Shown piece by piece: positions 25,763 through 34,379 of a stretch of 64,000 nt of DNA. The stretch is from NCBI RefSeq assembly GCF_025200925.1, contig NZ_CP104174.1, forward strand, positions 3,906,001 through 3,970,000. Reading direction: 5' to 3'. Origin of the DNA: Bradyrhizobium sp. CB1015 (lineage in GTDB: Bacteria; Pseudomonadota; Alphaproteobacteria; Rhizobiales; Xanthobacteraceae). Numbering within the stretch: the stretch's first letter is position 1; every line of letters starts with the position of its first letter. The notes below the pieces were generated by a model. The model was not told the DNA's origin, did no database searches, and saw only the letters and a program-made list of their open reading frames with translations. The translations under genes and the position numbers were made by a program.

Positions 25763-26347
25763 TCATTCGTCGACATATTGTTCGAGCGTCCTGGTCGGCG
25801 CCCCCTTATGGGCGGATGCAAATTGCGCGAGCGGAATCGAGGTCGTCAGGGCAAGAAGATTGGAATCGACGAGTTCGAGCAGAAGCGTCTGACCTTTTTC
25901 CATCTCCTCGATGATCGTCGGCGCCACGACGTCGGCCGCGATGCACAGATTGGTGAGACACCAGCTGTAGGGAATGCGGAACGCGGCACCATGGTCGACG
26001 GCCAATTTCGGTGGTTGTTGCAGGTACATCCCGACCGGTACGAAAAGTTGCAGGCGGGCTGCGGGCGCGTCCTCCCGCTCGATCAGATCGATGCGCACGG
26101 CCGTTTGCCCGGTTGCAAATCGGCCGGTGATCGAGGTCCGGCAGAGGGTGGGCGCCCCGCCGGCCTTGAAGCACAATTTTTGCCAGCTGCCATAGCTGAT
26201 GTCGTTGGCTTCGCGCTGGCCGCGTGTTGCGACCTCGGGGGGCTTTTCGGATTGCGCCGCCTTGGGCGACGCGACACTCGAGATCGTGGCGGTGCCGACC
26301 GTTGCAACCATCAGGACGGCAGATAGACAATCAACAGCACGGGCCAT
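25763..26347 (-). CDS. Invasion-associated locus B (IalB) family exported protein
   Basis: A 194-residue protein with a signal peptide (MARAVDCLSAVLMVATVGTA) and the IalB pattern: YGSWQKLC, a second Cys in TLCRTS, the block VPVGMYLQQPPKLAVD and a Cys pair in SWCLTNLC. The four mature-part cysteines probably form periplasmic disulfides. The start at 26347 is chosen because a signal peptide begins there; the longer open frame upstream runs over the hydrolase gene. Last gene of the leftward unit that begins with the antiporter at 28955. Role unknown. Confidence 0.82.
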   Translation of the reverse strand: MARAVDCLSAVLMVATVGTATISSVASPKAAQSEKPPEVATRGQREANDISYGSWQKLCFKAGGAPTLCRTSITGRFATGQTAVRIDLIEREDAPAARLQLFVPVGMYLQQPPKLAVDHGAAFRIPYSWCLTNLCIAADVVAPTIIEEMEKGQTLLLELVDSNLLALTTSIPLAQFASAHKGAPTRTLEQYVDE

Positions 26348-26370
26348 CGCTGCACCTCCGAGATCCGGCC

Positions 26371-27255
26371 TCAGTTCTGCGCATCGAGAAACTTGGCGAC
26401 CAGGGGCGACCAGAGCGGAACCGCGTCCGGCGAACCGATGAAGAAATGTCCTTCGTTGCCGAACGGCGGCATCAGGTGATATTCGGCCCGGCCGCCGGCG
26501 GCGAGGAAGGCATCGTGCATGCGCTTGGACAGGTCGGGACCGAAAAACGTGTCGTTCCCGACGTAGATCCACAGCATCGGCACGCGCGATGTGCGGCCGA
26601 AATCGGCGGTGGCCTCGACCAGGCGGTCGGGCGCGCAATTGTTGTTCGGCTTGCCGTCGACGCGTCCACCGCGGCCCCCGGCAAAGACGATGATGGCCTT
26701 CACCTGCGGCGGGTTCATGCTCGACAGGGCGATCGAAGCCCAGCCGCCGGCGGACTGCCCGACCACGATCACGTCTCTGGGAATAATGCGCTTCTCGGCG
26801 GCCATATAGTCGATGATCCACAGATTGACCTGGGCCACCGCAAGGCCGGCATCATGGAAGTTCGGATTGGTGCATTTGCCGACCTTCGAGAAGAACGGGC
26901 CGAACACCCCGCGTTCGGGGATGTCGATCGCCTGCGCGCCATAGCCGCTGCCCACCGGCGCCACCACAAGATAGCCGCGCCTCGCAAACCATTTGGCGGC
27001 ATCGCGAAATTCGACCAGCGGGAAGAAGCTTCGCTGGGTCGCGTCGAGCGAGACACCATGGTTCATGATCACCAGCGGGAACGGGCCGTCGCCGACCGGG
27101 CGCACCAGATAGGCGAACATCGGCAGCGGCAGGGGCAGCGCCCAGATTTCCTCCTGGATGCGGACCTCGTCCCCGGCGCGCGTGGGCGATGCGGCCATGA
27201 CGAGGGCGAGGAAGGCCATTGCGAGAGAATGGAGCAAGGCAGGTGCGCGTCGCAT
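26371..27255 (-). CDS. Exported alpha/beta hydrolase (dienelactone hydrolase-like)
   Basis: A 294-residue protein with a signal peptide ending near ASPTRAGDE and an alpha/beta hydrolase fold. The nucleophile elbow is GQSAGG, with NHG in the oxyanion-side strand and a C-terminal histidine in NEGHFF. The start at 27255 has AGGGAGG a few bases upstream, 12 bases after the antiporter stop. The substrate is unknown; an ester or peptide in the periplasm is likely. It is under the same FixK box as the antiporter. Confidence 0.82.
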   Translation of the reverse strand: MRRAPALLHSLAMAFLALVMAASPTRAGDEVRIQEEIWALPLPLPMFAYLVRPVGDGPFPLVIMNHGVSLDATQRSFFPLVEFRDAAKWFARRGYLVVAPVGSGYGAQAIDIPERGVFGPFFSKVGKCTNPNFHDAGLAVAQVNLWIIDYMAAEKRIIPRDVIVVGQSAGGWASIALSSMNPPQVKAIIVFAGGRGGRVDGKPNNNCAPDRLVEATADFGRTSRVPMLWIYVGNDTFFGPDLSKRMHDAFLAAGGRAEYHLMPPFGNEGHFFIGSPDAVPLWSPLVAKFLDAQN

Positions 27256-27266
27256 CCGAGCCTCCC

Positions 27267-28955
27267 TCAACCTGCGTAGGTTGCGGCCACGACGATCGGG
27301 CCGAGCACCGTGAGGACGACATTGCCGACCGCGTAGGGGACGGCGACGCCGAGCACCGGCGTCTGGCTCTCGGCAACGTCGCAGGCGCCGGTGACGGCGG
27401 CATCGACCGTCATGGCGCCGGCGAGCGCACCGCAGGTCACGACCGGGTTCATGCGCAGCAGATAATAGGCAACCAGGGTTCCGACCGTCATCGGAACCAG
27501 CGTGACGACGATGCCCATGCCGACCAGCAACAGACCGTGGGCCTGGATCGCCGACCAGGCGGCAAGGCCGTTGCCGAGTCCGATCGCCGCGATGAAGCCG
27601 CCGAGGCCGATGTCGCTCAGGGTCTGCTGCGCGGCCGGCGGCATTGCGCCGATGCCGGGCCGGCGCGTCCGCAACCAGCCGCAGACGAGCCCGGCGATCA
27701 GCGCGCCGCCGCCGCCACCCAGCGCCAATGCGACAGTGCCGACCTTGAAGCTGGCAAGACCGGCCAGAAGACCCACTGCGATGCCGGCGGCAAGATAGGC
27801 GATGTCCGTGCGGTCGCTGGTATTCAGGGCGTGTCCCACTTGCGCCGTTGCCCGCGCGATATTGCTGGTGCTGCCGACCAGCGTCATGACGTCGCCGAGA
27901 TAAATCCGGGTATCGGGACCGAGAGGCACTTCCCGTCCCATGCGCGTGAGCGCACGCAGGAATACGCCGCGTGCATCGGCACCGAGCCTGTCAACGATCT
28001 CGCGCAGCGAGCGGCCGTGCAACTGCCGGTTCTCAACGAGCACCTCGATCACATTGCCCGGCAGGTTGCGCAGCAGCTCTCCCGCGTCGATCTCGGCCCC
28101 GAGGATCGGCTTGGCCGCGACGATCGCGGCGGTCGGACCGGCAATGACGACGTCGTCGCCGGCCTCGAGCACGATGTCCTGCTGCGGCTTGATGTCGGCC
28201 CCGCCGCGCACGATCCGCTCCACGACCGTGCGGCTGCCGATCTCCGCCTCGATCGCGCCGACGGTGCGACCTGCGCCGGCCGACACGCGATAGGCCCGAG
28301 CCTGGAATTTGCGATAGGACAGGTTTTCCGTCTTCGGCGGTGCACCGCCGGCGAGCTCCGCCTCCAGCTTTTTCGCCTCCGCCTTCAGCTCGATCCGCAT
28401 CAGCCGTGGCGCGACGAATGGCACGAACAGGAGCGTCAGGATGTAGCCGAGCACGTAGGTCACGGCATAGCCCGCCGCGATGTTGGCTTCCTGCTGCTTC
28501 AGCACGTCGCTCGGCAGTCCGAGCTGCGCCAGCGCGCCGGATGCGGTGCCGATCACCGAGGATTGCGTCAGCGCCCCGGCGGTCAGCCCCGCCGCTGTCC
28601 CCGTATCCAATGTGAAGACACGAGCGAAGATGAGAACCAGGACGAGCCCCGTGGCTCCGATCACCAGCGCCAGCACGACCTGTGCCAAGGTCCGCACGCT
28701 CAGCGAGGCGAAAAATTCCGGTCCAGAACGGTAGCCGATGGTGAACACGAACAGGCTGAACAGGATCGCCCTGAGGATCGGCGGGAACGTGAAACTCCCG
28801 AGTTGTCCGATCAGCACGGCGACGATCAGGATGCAGGCGGTGGTTCCGATCGAGAAGCCGCGGATTTTGATGCGGCCGAGGATGGTGCCGATCGCGATCG
28901 CCAGCAGCAGGAATATTTCCGGTGCGGTGGCGATGATCCACCTGACGGTTTCCAT
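27267..28955 (-). CDS. AspT/YidE-type antiporter (copy A)
   Basis: A 562-residue membrane protein with two blocks of about five helices flanking a soluble region (about 190-340) that contains two TrkA-C-like domains (RTVGAIEAEIG, QDIVLEAGDDVVIAG). This is the architecture of the aspartate:alanine exchanger family. Its paralogue at 34380-36080 shares the motifs GYRSGP/GVGLRVGP and the repeat TAG-LTQSS/SQTMSAA. The start at 28955 places the first helix at the N-terminus and leaves an 18-base leader from the FixK box. Substrates unknown; exchange of a carboxylate or amino acid for a decarboxylated product is the family's theme. Confidence 0.87.
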   Translation of the reverse strand: METVRWIIATAPEIFLLLAIAIGTILGRIKIRGFSIGTTACILIVAVLIGQLGSFTFPPILRAILFSLFVFTIGYRSGPEFFASLSVRTLAQVVLALVIGATGLVLVLIFARVFTLDTGTAAGLTAGALTQSSVIGTASGALAQLGLPSDVLKQQEANIAAGYAVTYVLGYILTLLFVPFVAPRLMRIELKAEAKKLEAELAGGAPPKTENLSYRKFQARAYRVSAGAGRTVGAIEAEIGSRTVVERIVRGGADIKPQQDIVLEAGDDVVIAGPTAAIVAAKPILGAEIDAGELLRNLPGNVIEVLVENRQLHGRSLREIVDRLGADARGVFLRALTRMGREVPLGPDTRIYLGDVMTLVGSTSNIARATAQVGHALNTSDRTDIAYLAAGIAVGLLAGLASFKVGTVALALGGGGGALIAGLVCGWLRTRRPGIGAMPPAAQQTLSDIGLGGFIAAIGLGNGLAAWSAIQAHGLLLVGMGIVVTLVPMTVGTLVAYYLLRMNPVVTCGALAGAMTVDAAVTGACDVAESQTPVLGVAVPYAVGNVVLTVLGPIVVAATYAG

Positions 28956-29007
28956 GGCGTTTCCCCGGCGCTTTGGCGCGATTTGATTGGCGGCGGCGGG
29001 ATGTTGC

Positions 29008-29021
29008 TTGATCCAGATCAA
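29008..29021. promoter_or_regulatory. FixK/FNR box between antiporter A and DUF1275 genes
   Basis: TTGATCCAGATCAA lies between divergent genes. Class II spacing gives starts near 28973 leftward (18 bases before the antiporter ATG) and near 29056 rightward (31 bases before the ATG at 29087). One box may serve both units. Confidence 0.88.
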
Positions 29022-29086
29022 GCCTTCGCGACGACGTGGCGGCGCCATGACGCGATGGAATGTTTGCGACAGCGCATATTGCCGAC

Positions 29087-29767
29087 ATGAGTACCTTGGA
29101 CGTCGCAACCGGCGCGATCCGCCGCGAGGAGACGGTCGGGACCGTATTGCTGCTCGCCTTCGCAGGCGGCTATATCGACGCCTATACCTGGATCATCCAC
29201 GGCGTATTGGCGAATGCCCAGACCGCCAATCTGATCTTCCTTTGGGTCCATGCGACCGCCGGCAACTGGACGGAGGCGCTGCACTTCGTGCCGCCGATCC
29301 TGGCTTTCGCCGCTGGCATCGTGGTCGCGGCATGGCTGCGCCGCGCCGCCGGCGAGCGTGCCGGCGTGATCAGCACCCTGGTCGAGATCATCCTCCTGAT
29401 CGCGGTCGGCATCCTGCACAATCGTCTGCCGGATGCCGCCGGCACGCTGGGCATTTCCTTCGTTGCGGCGATGCAGGCCGCGACGTTCACCAGGGTCGAG
29501 GGCACCGCCTGCAGCACGGTGATGATCACCGGCAATATGCGCCAGGCGATCGAGGCGATCTTCGCGGTTGCGTCAGGGGGCGCTCCGGTCGGAACGCTGC
29601 GCTGGTCGGGCATCTTCTTAGCATTATGTGCCGTGTTCGGCTTCGGTGCCGCGGCCGGCGCTCTTGCCACCAAGAACATTCCCGATCTCGCGTTGGGTCT
29701 GCCGGTCGTCGCGCTGTTGATCGTGTTGCTGCGCTGCGAAGCGTCCCGTTCGGAGGGCGGCCAATGA
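29087..29767 (+). CDS. DUF1275 (YoaK) family membrane protein
   Basis: A 226-residue protein with about six hydrophobic helices and the DUF1275 features: GGYIDAYTWI in the first helix, ANAQTANLIFL, and MQAATFTRVEGTACSTVMITGN in the middle. The in-frame ATG at 29060 is unlikely because the transcript predicted from the FixK box would begin only 4 bases before it. The last base pairs overlap the SulP start (ATGA), so the two are coupled. Function of the family is not established. Confidence 0.85.
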   Translation: MSTLDVATGAIRREETVGTVLLLAFAGGYIDAYTWIIHGVLANAQTANLIFLWVHATAGNWTEALHFVPPILAFAAGIVVAAWLRRAAGERAGVISTLVEIILLIAVGILHNRLPDAAGTLGISFVAAMQAATFTRVEGTACSTVMITGNMRQAIEAIFAVASGGAPVGTLRWSGIFLALCAVFGFGAAAGALATKNIPDLALGLPVVALLIVLLRCEASRSEGGQ

Positions 29768-31467
29768 ACCGGCCATCAGCTCCGACGTGGACGCGATTCT
29801 TTCCACCGGCCGAATGGCTTGCGGCCTATCGACGCGAATGGCTGCCCTCCGACGCGATCGCCGGCATCACGCTCGCCGCCTACGCCATCCCGGTCTCGCT
29901 CGCCTATGCCGCGCTTGCCGGCCTGCCGCCGCAGATCGGCGTCTATGGTTACATGCTCGGAGGCATCGGCTATGCCCTGTTTGGGGCGTCGCGCCAGCTC
30001 GCGATCGGCCCGACCTCGGCAATTTCCCTGATGATCGCCGGCACCGTCGGTGCCCTCGCCGGAGGCGATGCGGTGCGGTACGCGCAGATCGCAAGTCTTA
30101 CGGCCTTTGCGGTGGCGGTGTTGTGCTTCATCGCCTGGCTGTTCAAGCTGAGCGTGCTGGTCCGCCTCGTCAGCGACAGCATCCTGGTCGGCTTCAAGGC
30201 CGGGGCAGGGCTCACCATCATCATGAGCCAACTACCGAGCCTGCTCGGCATCGCCGGCGGCGGGAACAATTTCTTCGATCGCGCCATCAAGCTGTCCGGG
30301 CAGCTCGGCGGCATCGATCTGCTCGTGCTCGGCATCGGCGCGGTCGCGCTGCCGTTGCTTCTGCTCGGCGAACGGCTTTTGCCGGGAAAACCGGTTGGCA
30401 TCACCGTCGTGGCACTCGCGATCGCTCTGGCAACGCTCCTGGGCTTGCCAGCCCTCGGTGTGCCCGTCACCGGGAAGATACCGGAAGGGCTGCCGGCGCT
30501 GGCAATCCCGACGTTTGGCCTGCTGCAGTTCGATGATCTATTTCCGCTCGCGGCAGGTTGCGTGCTGCTGGCCTATATCGAAGGCGTATCGGCGGCGCGC
30601 AGCTTTGCCGCCAAGCACGGCTACCCGCTCGATGTCCGTCAGGAGTTCCTGGGACTGGGCGCGGCGAACCTCGCGGCTGCCTTCGGCCATGGCTATCCCG
30701 TCGCCGGCGGCCTGTCGCAATCGGCCGTCAACGACAATGCCGGCGCGCGGACGCCGTTGGCGCTGATGATCTGCTCGGTGGCGCTGGGGCTGTGCCTGCT
30801 GTTCTTCACGGGGCTGCTGACCAACCTGCCGAAGGCGGTGCTCGCGGCGATCGTCATCGCCGCCGTCTACAGGCTGGTCGACGTTCGGGCGCTGCTGCGG
30901 ATGTGGCGGGTCAGCCGGATCGATTTCTACGCGGCGGCGATTGCGCTGATCTCCGTTTTGTTGCTCGGCATCCTGCAGGGCGTTCTGCTGGCGTCGATTG
31001 CCTCGATCTTCTTGCTGCTGGCGCGGGCCTCGCAGCCGAATGTTGCGTTCCTCGGCCGCTTGCCCGGCAGCGGCCGTTATTCGGACAGCGCGAGGCATGA
31101 GGGCATCGAGCCTCTGGTCGGGATCATTGCTTTCCGGCCCGAAGCGTCGCTGCTCTACATCAATGCCGAGACGATCCTGGAAACCGTCCTGACTGCGCTC
31201 CGGAGGTCGCCCGGCATCCGGCTGGTGGCCTGCGACCTCTCGGCGTCGCCCTATATCGATCTGGCCGGTGCGCGCATGTTGCATGATCTCTACGACGAAC
31301 TTGCGTCACGCAGGGTGACCTTCTGCATCGTCGGCGCTCATGCGCAGCTCCGCGACCTGCTCCGCGCAGAAGGGCTCGCAGACAAGACCGACAGCGGCCA
31401 GTGGCTGCGGTCGCTCGACAGCCTGCTCGGCGATGATCAGGGGAGCGTCGCACAACGAACGGCCTGA
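29764..31467 (+). CDS. SulP family anion transporter with STAS domain
   Basis: A 567-residue SulP/SLC26-type permease: membrane domain from about residue 28 to 420, with the family stretch AYAIPVSLAYAALAGLPPQIGVYG, and a C-terminal STAS domain (about 450-550, containing VACDLSASPYIDLAGARML). SulP proteins move sulfate, bicarbonate, dicarboxylates or other anions with H+ or Na+. Coupled to the DUF1275 gene and under the same FixK box. The substrate is not set by sequence; bicarbonate or a dicarboxylate would fit neighbouring decarboxylation chemistry, but this is inference. Confidence 0.9.
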   Translation: MNRPSAPTWTRFFPPAEWLAAYRREWLPSDAIAGITLAAYAIPVSLAYAALAGLPPQIGVYGYMLGGIGYALFGASRQLAIGPTSAISLMIAGTVGALAGGDAVRYAQIASLTAFAVAVLCFIAWLFKLSVLVRLVSDSILVGFKAGAGLTIIMSQLPSLLGIAGGGNNFFDRAIKLSGQLGGIDLLVLGIGAVALPLLLLGERLLPGKPVGITVVALAIALATLLGLPALGVPVTGKIPEGLPALAIPTFGLLQFDDLFPLAAGCVLLAYIEGVSAARSFAAKHGYPLDVRQEFLGLGAANLAAAFGHGYPVAGGLSQSAVNDNAGARTPLALMICSVALGLCLLFFTGLLTNLPKAVLAAIVIAAVYRLVDVRALLRMWRVSRIDFYAAAIALISVLLLGILQGVLLASIASIFLLLARASQPNVAFLGRLPGSGRYSDSARHEGIEPLVGIIAFRPEASLLYINAETILETVLTALRRSPGIRLVACDLSASPYIDLAGARMLHDLYDELASRRVTFCIVGAHAQLRDLLRAEGLADKTDSGQWLRSLDSLLGDDQGSVAQRTA

Positions 31468-31531
31468 TGTTGTCGTGTTGCGCTGCGAACGGCATGGCCT
31501 CGGCTCGCATCTCGCATAATGCACGCGACCG

Positions 31532-31545
31532 TTGACTTGGATCAA
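31532..31545. promoter_or_regulatory. FixK/FNR box upstream of decarboxylase operon
   Basis: TTGACTTGGATCAA precedes the decarboxylase gene. Class II spacing predicts a transcript start near 31580 and a 29-base leader that contains GGGAGAGAGAG just before the ATG at 31609. Confidence 0.85.
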
Positions 31546-31608
31546 TGGAGCGAGCCGCGCCGCATCCACGATCCTGCATCACGTTCGGTAAAGGATCGGG
31601 AGAGAGAG

Positions 31609-34362
31609 ATGTCCAAAGACACCAAGCCCGCACAGAAGCGTATCGACCAGTTCTTTTCCGGCCCGGGCGCGCGGGCAGACGACTGGCGCGACCTTGTTGA
31701 GGCAGCAAAGACCTGGGCGCGCGTGGGCAATCGCGCGGCCTATGACGCGGCGCTGGCCGATCTTTCGATCACCGAAGAATTTCACGGCTATCCCGGTCCG
31801 CACCTCATGGCGGCGCTGCGGGAAGCTGCGGCCGCCGGCGACGGTGCATCATCGTTCGCCCTTGCGACGAGAATTGCCCAGGCGCTGGCGACGCGATCCT
31901 TCCGCCAGCATGCCGGTGACTGGAGCGCCAAGGAGGACGGCAATGGCGATGCGCCCGAACTGGTGCCGCCGGCCTTTGGCGCGCACAGCGCGCGCAGGCC
32001 CTATTTCGAGACCCTGGTCGTCACCGGCGTATCATCCAGCCAGTGGCCGTCGCTGGCCGCGGAATGGCGCAAGCTGCGGCGCCCGGTCGATGCGTTCATC
32101 TATGAACCTGTCATCGTCGGCAGCCTGGAGGACGCCTTCTGCGCGACGATGCTCAATCCGAACATCGGAGCGGTCATCATCAACGAGGGTTTTGGCCTGC
32201 GTTCGCGCCACGATGCCCCGGTGCTGCGCTCGATCATGGCCGGGGCCGGTCTCAAGGATGAGACCGACGCCTCGGCGCTGCGACTCGCGCAGATCATCAA
32301 GCGCGTCAGGCCCGAGCTCGACCTTTACATGATCTCGAACCGGGACGTGGAGGAATTGGCGGGCAATCCCGAGGCGGACGTGGTCCGCCGCATCTTCTAT
32401 TCCGTTGAGGAGCTGCTGGAACTGCATCTGTCGATCCTCGAAGGCATCCAGGATCGCTACGACACGCCGTTCTTCGACAATCTCAAGAAATACGCCCAGC
32501 GTCCGATCGGGACGTTCCACGCACTGCCGATCGCGCGCGGCAAGTCGATCTTCAAGTCAGACTGGATCCGGGACATGGGCGAGTTCTACGGCCCGAACCT
32601 GTTCCTAGCCGAGAGCAGCGCCACCACCGGCGGGCTCGACAGCATGCTGGAGCCGACCGGCAACATCAAGAAGGCGCAGGAGAAGGCGGCGAGGGCGCTC
32701 GGCGCCGATCGCGTCTTCTTCGTCACCAACGGCACCTCGACGTCGAACAAGATGGCAGTGCAGGCCCTGCTCGCGCCCGGCGACATCGCGATCGTCGACC
32801 GCAATTGCCACAAGTCGCATCATTACGGAATGGTGCTGGCCGGAGCGCAGCCGCTCTATGTCGAAGCCTTCCCGATGACGGAATATTCGATGTACGGCGC
32901 GGTGCCGCTAAAGACCATCAAGCAGGCGCTCCTCAACGCCAAGGCCGATGGCCGGCTCGACCGCGTCAAGATGGTTGACCTCACCAATTGCACCTTCGAC
33001 GGCCACATCTACAACACAAGGCGGGTGATGGAGGAATGCCTCGCCATCAAGCCCGACCTGATCTTCCTCTGGGACGAAGCCTGGTTCGGCTTCGCGCGCT
33101 TCTCACCGTTCCTGCGCCGCCGCACCGGGCTTGGCGCCGCCAACGAAATCGAGGCGTGGATGCGCGATCCCAAGTCGGTCGCAGCCTATGAGGGGCAGCA
33201 GGCCGAGCTCGGCAAGAATCCATCCAGCGAGGTGCTGCTCAAGACCCGGCTGATCCCGGACCCACGCCAGATCCGGCTGCGCGTCTACCAGACCAACTCG
33301 ACCCACAAGTCGATGTCGGCGATCCGCCAAGGCTCGATGCTCTCGGTCAAGGACGTCGAATTCCACACCGTCGAGCAGCAGTTCAAGGAGGCGGTGTTCA
33401 CCCACGCCTCGACCAGTCCGAACCAGCAGCTGATCGCGAGCCTCGACATCTCGCGGCGGCAGATGGAGCTGGAGGGCTATGGCCTCGTCGCCAATGCCAT
33501 CGAGATCGCGTTCGCGATCCGCCAGGCGGTCAACAACAATCCTCTGATCTCGAAATATTTCCGGATCCTCGGCGCGGATGCCATGGTGCCGGCGCAGTAC
33601 CGCCAGAGCGGCTTCACTGACTTCCTCGCCCCCGGCGTCAACTGGGCGAATACACTCAAGAGCCTGGACGAGGACGAGTTCTGCCTCGATCCGACCCGCA
33701 TGACGCTGGTGTGCGGCATGGCCGGCTATGACGGCACGCAGTTCAAGGGCATTCTCGCCAACGAGTACAACATCCAGGTCAACAAGACCTCGCGGAACTC
33801 GGTCCTGGTCCAGTCCAACATCAACAACACCCGCAGCGATGTCGCGCATCTCGTCCGTGTGCTCGCCGAGATCGCGGGCGAGATCGATCGCGGCCTTGCC
33901 CAGGGCGGTGCCAATGCGCGGAAGACCTTCGAGGCACGGGTGACGAGCCTGATGAAGGACGTGCCCGATCTGCCGAACTTCTCGCATTTCCACCCGAGCT
34001 TCCGCGGCGATGCCGGTACCAAGACCAATGAAGGCGACATCCGCAGCGGCTTCTACGCGGCCTATGACGTTGCCGGCTGCGAGCACATTCGCCTCAACGA
34101 CCCCGAGATCGACCGGCGGCTGAAGGCCGGACCCGAGCTCGTCTCGGCCAATTTCGTCATTCCGTATCCGCCGGGCTTCCCGATCATGGTGCCCGGCCAA
34201 GTCATCACCCAGGAGACCATCGACTTCATGCGCAAGCTCGATGTGAAGGAGATCCATGGCTACGACGCCAAGGAAGGGCTGAAACTCGTGCGGACGGAAG
34301 CCTTGGCCAAGCTCGGCAGGCCGAAGCCCAACGCGCAGCCGAAGCTCAAGGCCGCGTCATAG
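31609..34362 (+). CDS. Large Orn/Lys/Arg-type PLP decarboxylase
   Basis: A 917-residue fold-type I pyridoxal-phosphate decarboxylase of the Orn/Lys/Arg group. The PLP-binding lysine is K567 (STHKSMSA); the cofactor loop shows TNGTSTSNKM and the aspartate region FLWDEAWFGF. The N-terminal roughly 150 residues match no part of the family I recognise, and about 60 extra residues lie between WDEAW and the PLP lysine. CadA/AdiA-type enzymes are about 710-755 residues, so this is a long variant. The adjacent antiporter starts 17 bases later, implying decarboxylation coupled to substrate/product exchange. Substrate amino acid not determined. Confidence 0.88.
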   Translation: MSKDTKPAQKRIDQFFSGPGARADDWRDLVEAAKTWARVGNRAAYDAALADLSITEEFHGYPGPHLMAALREAAAAGDGASSFALATRIAQALATRSFRQHAGDWSAKEDGNGDAPELVPPAFGAHSARRPYFETLVVTGVSSSQWPSLAAEWRKLRRPVDAFIYEPVIVGSLEDAFCATMLNPNIGAVIINEGFGLRSRHDAPVLRSIMAGAGLKDETDASALRLAQIIKRVRPELDLYMISNRDVEELAGNPEADVVRRIFYSVEELLELHLSILEGIQDRYDTPFFDNLKKYAQRPIGTFHALPIARGKSIFKSDWIRDMGEFYGPNLFLAESSATTGGLDSMLEPTGNIKKAQEKAARALGADRVFFVTNGTSTSNKMAVQALLAPGDIAIVDRNCHKSHHYGMVLAGAQPLYVEAFPMTEYSMYGAVPLKTIKQALLNAKADGRLDRVKMVDLTNCTFDGHIYNTRRVMEECLAIKPDLIFLWDEAWFGFARFSPFLRRRTGLGAANEIEAWMRDPKSVAAYEGQQAELGKNPSSEVLLKTRLIPDPRQIRLRVYQTNSTHKSMSAIRQGSMLSVKDVEFHTVEQQFKEAVFTHASTSPNQQLIASLDISRRQMELEGYGLVANAIEIAFAIRQAVNNNPLISKYFRILGADAMVPAQYRQSGFTDFLAPGVNWANTLKSLDEDEFCLDPTRMTLVCGMAGYDGTQFKGILANEYNIQVNKTSRNSVLVQSNINNTRSDVAHLVRVLAEIAGEIDRGLAQGGANARKTFEARVTSLMKDVPDLPNFSHFHPSFRGDAGTKTNEGDIRSGFYAAYDVAGCEHIRLNDPEIDRRLKAGPELVSANFVIPYPPGFPIMVPGQVITQETIDFMRKLDVKEIHGYDAKEGLKLVRTEALAKLGRPKPNAQPKLKAAS

Positions 34363-34379
34363 GTCTGGAGGGGACGAAC

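Noticed and set aside
27219..29090. Long plus-strand frame opposite the antiporter gene
   Set aside because: Translation is composition-biased and lacks membrane segments; the antiporter on the minus strand is clear.
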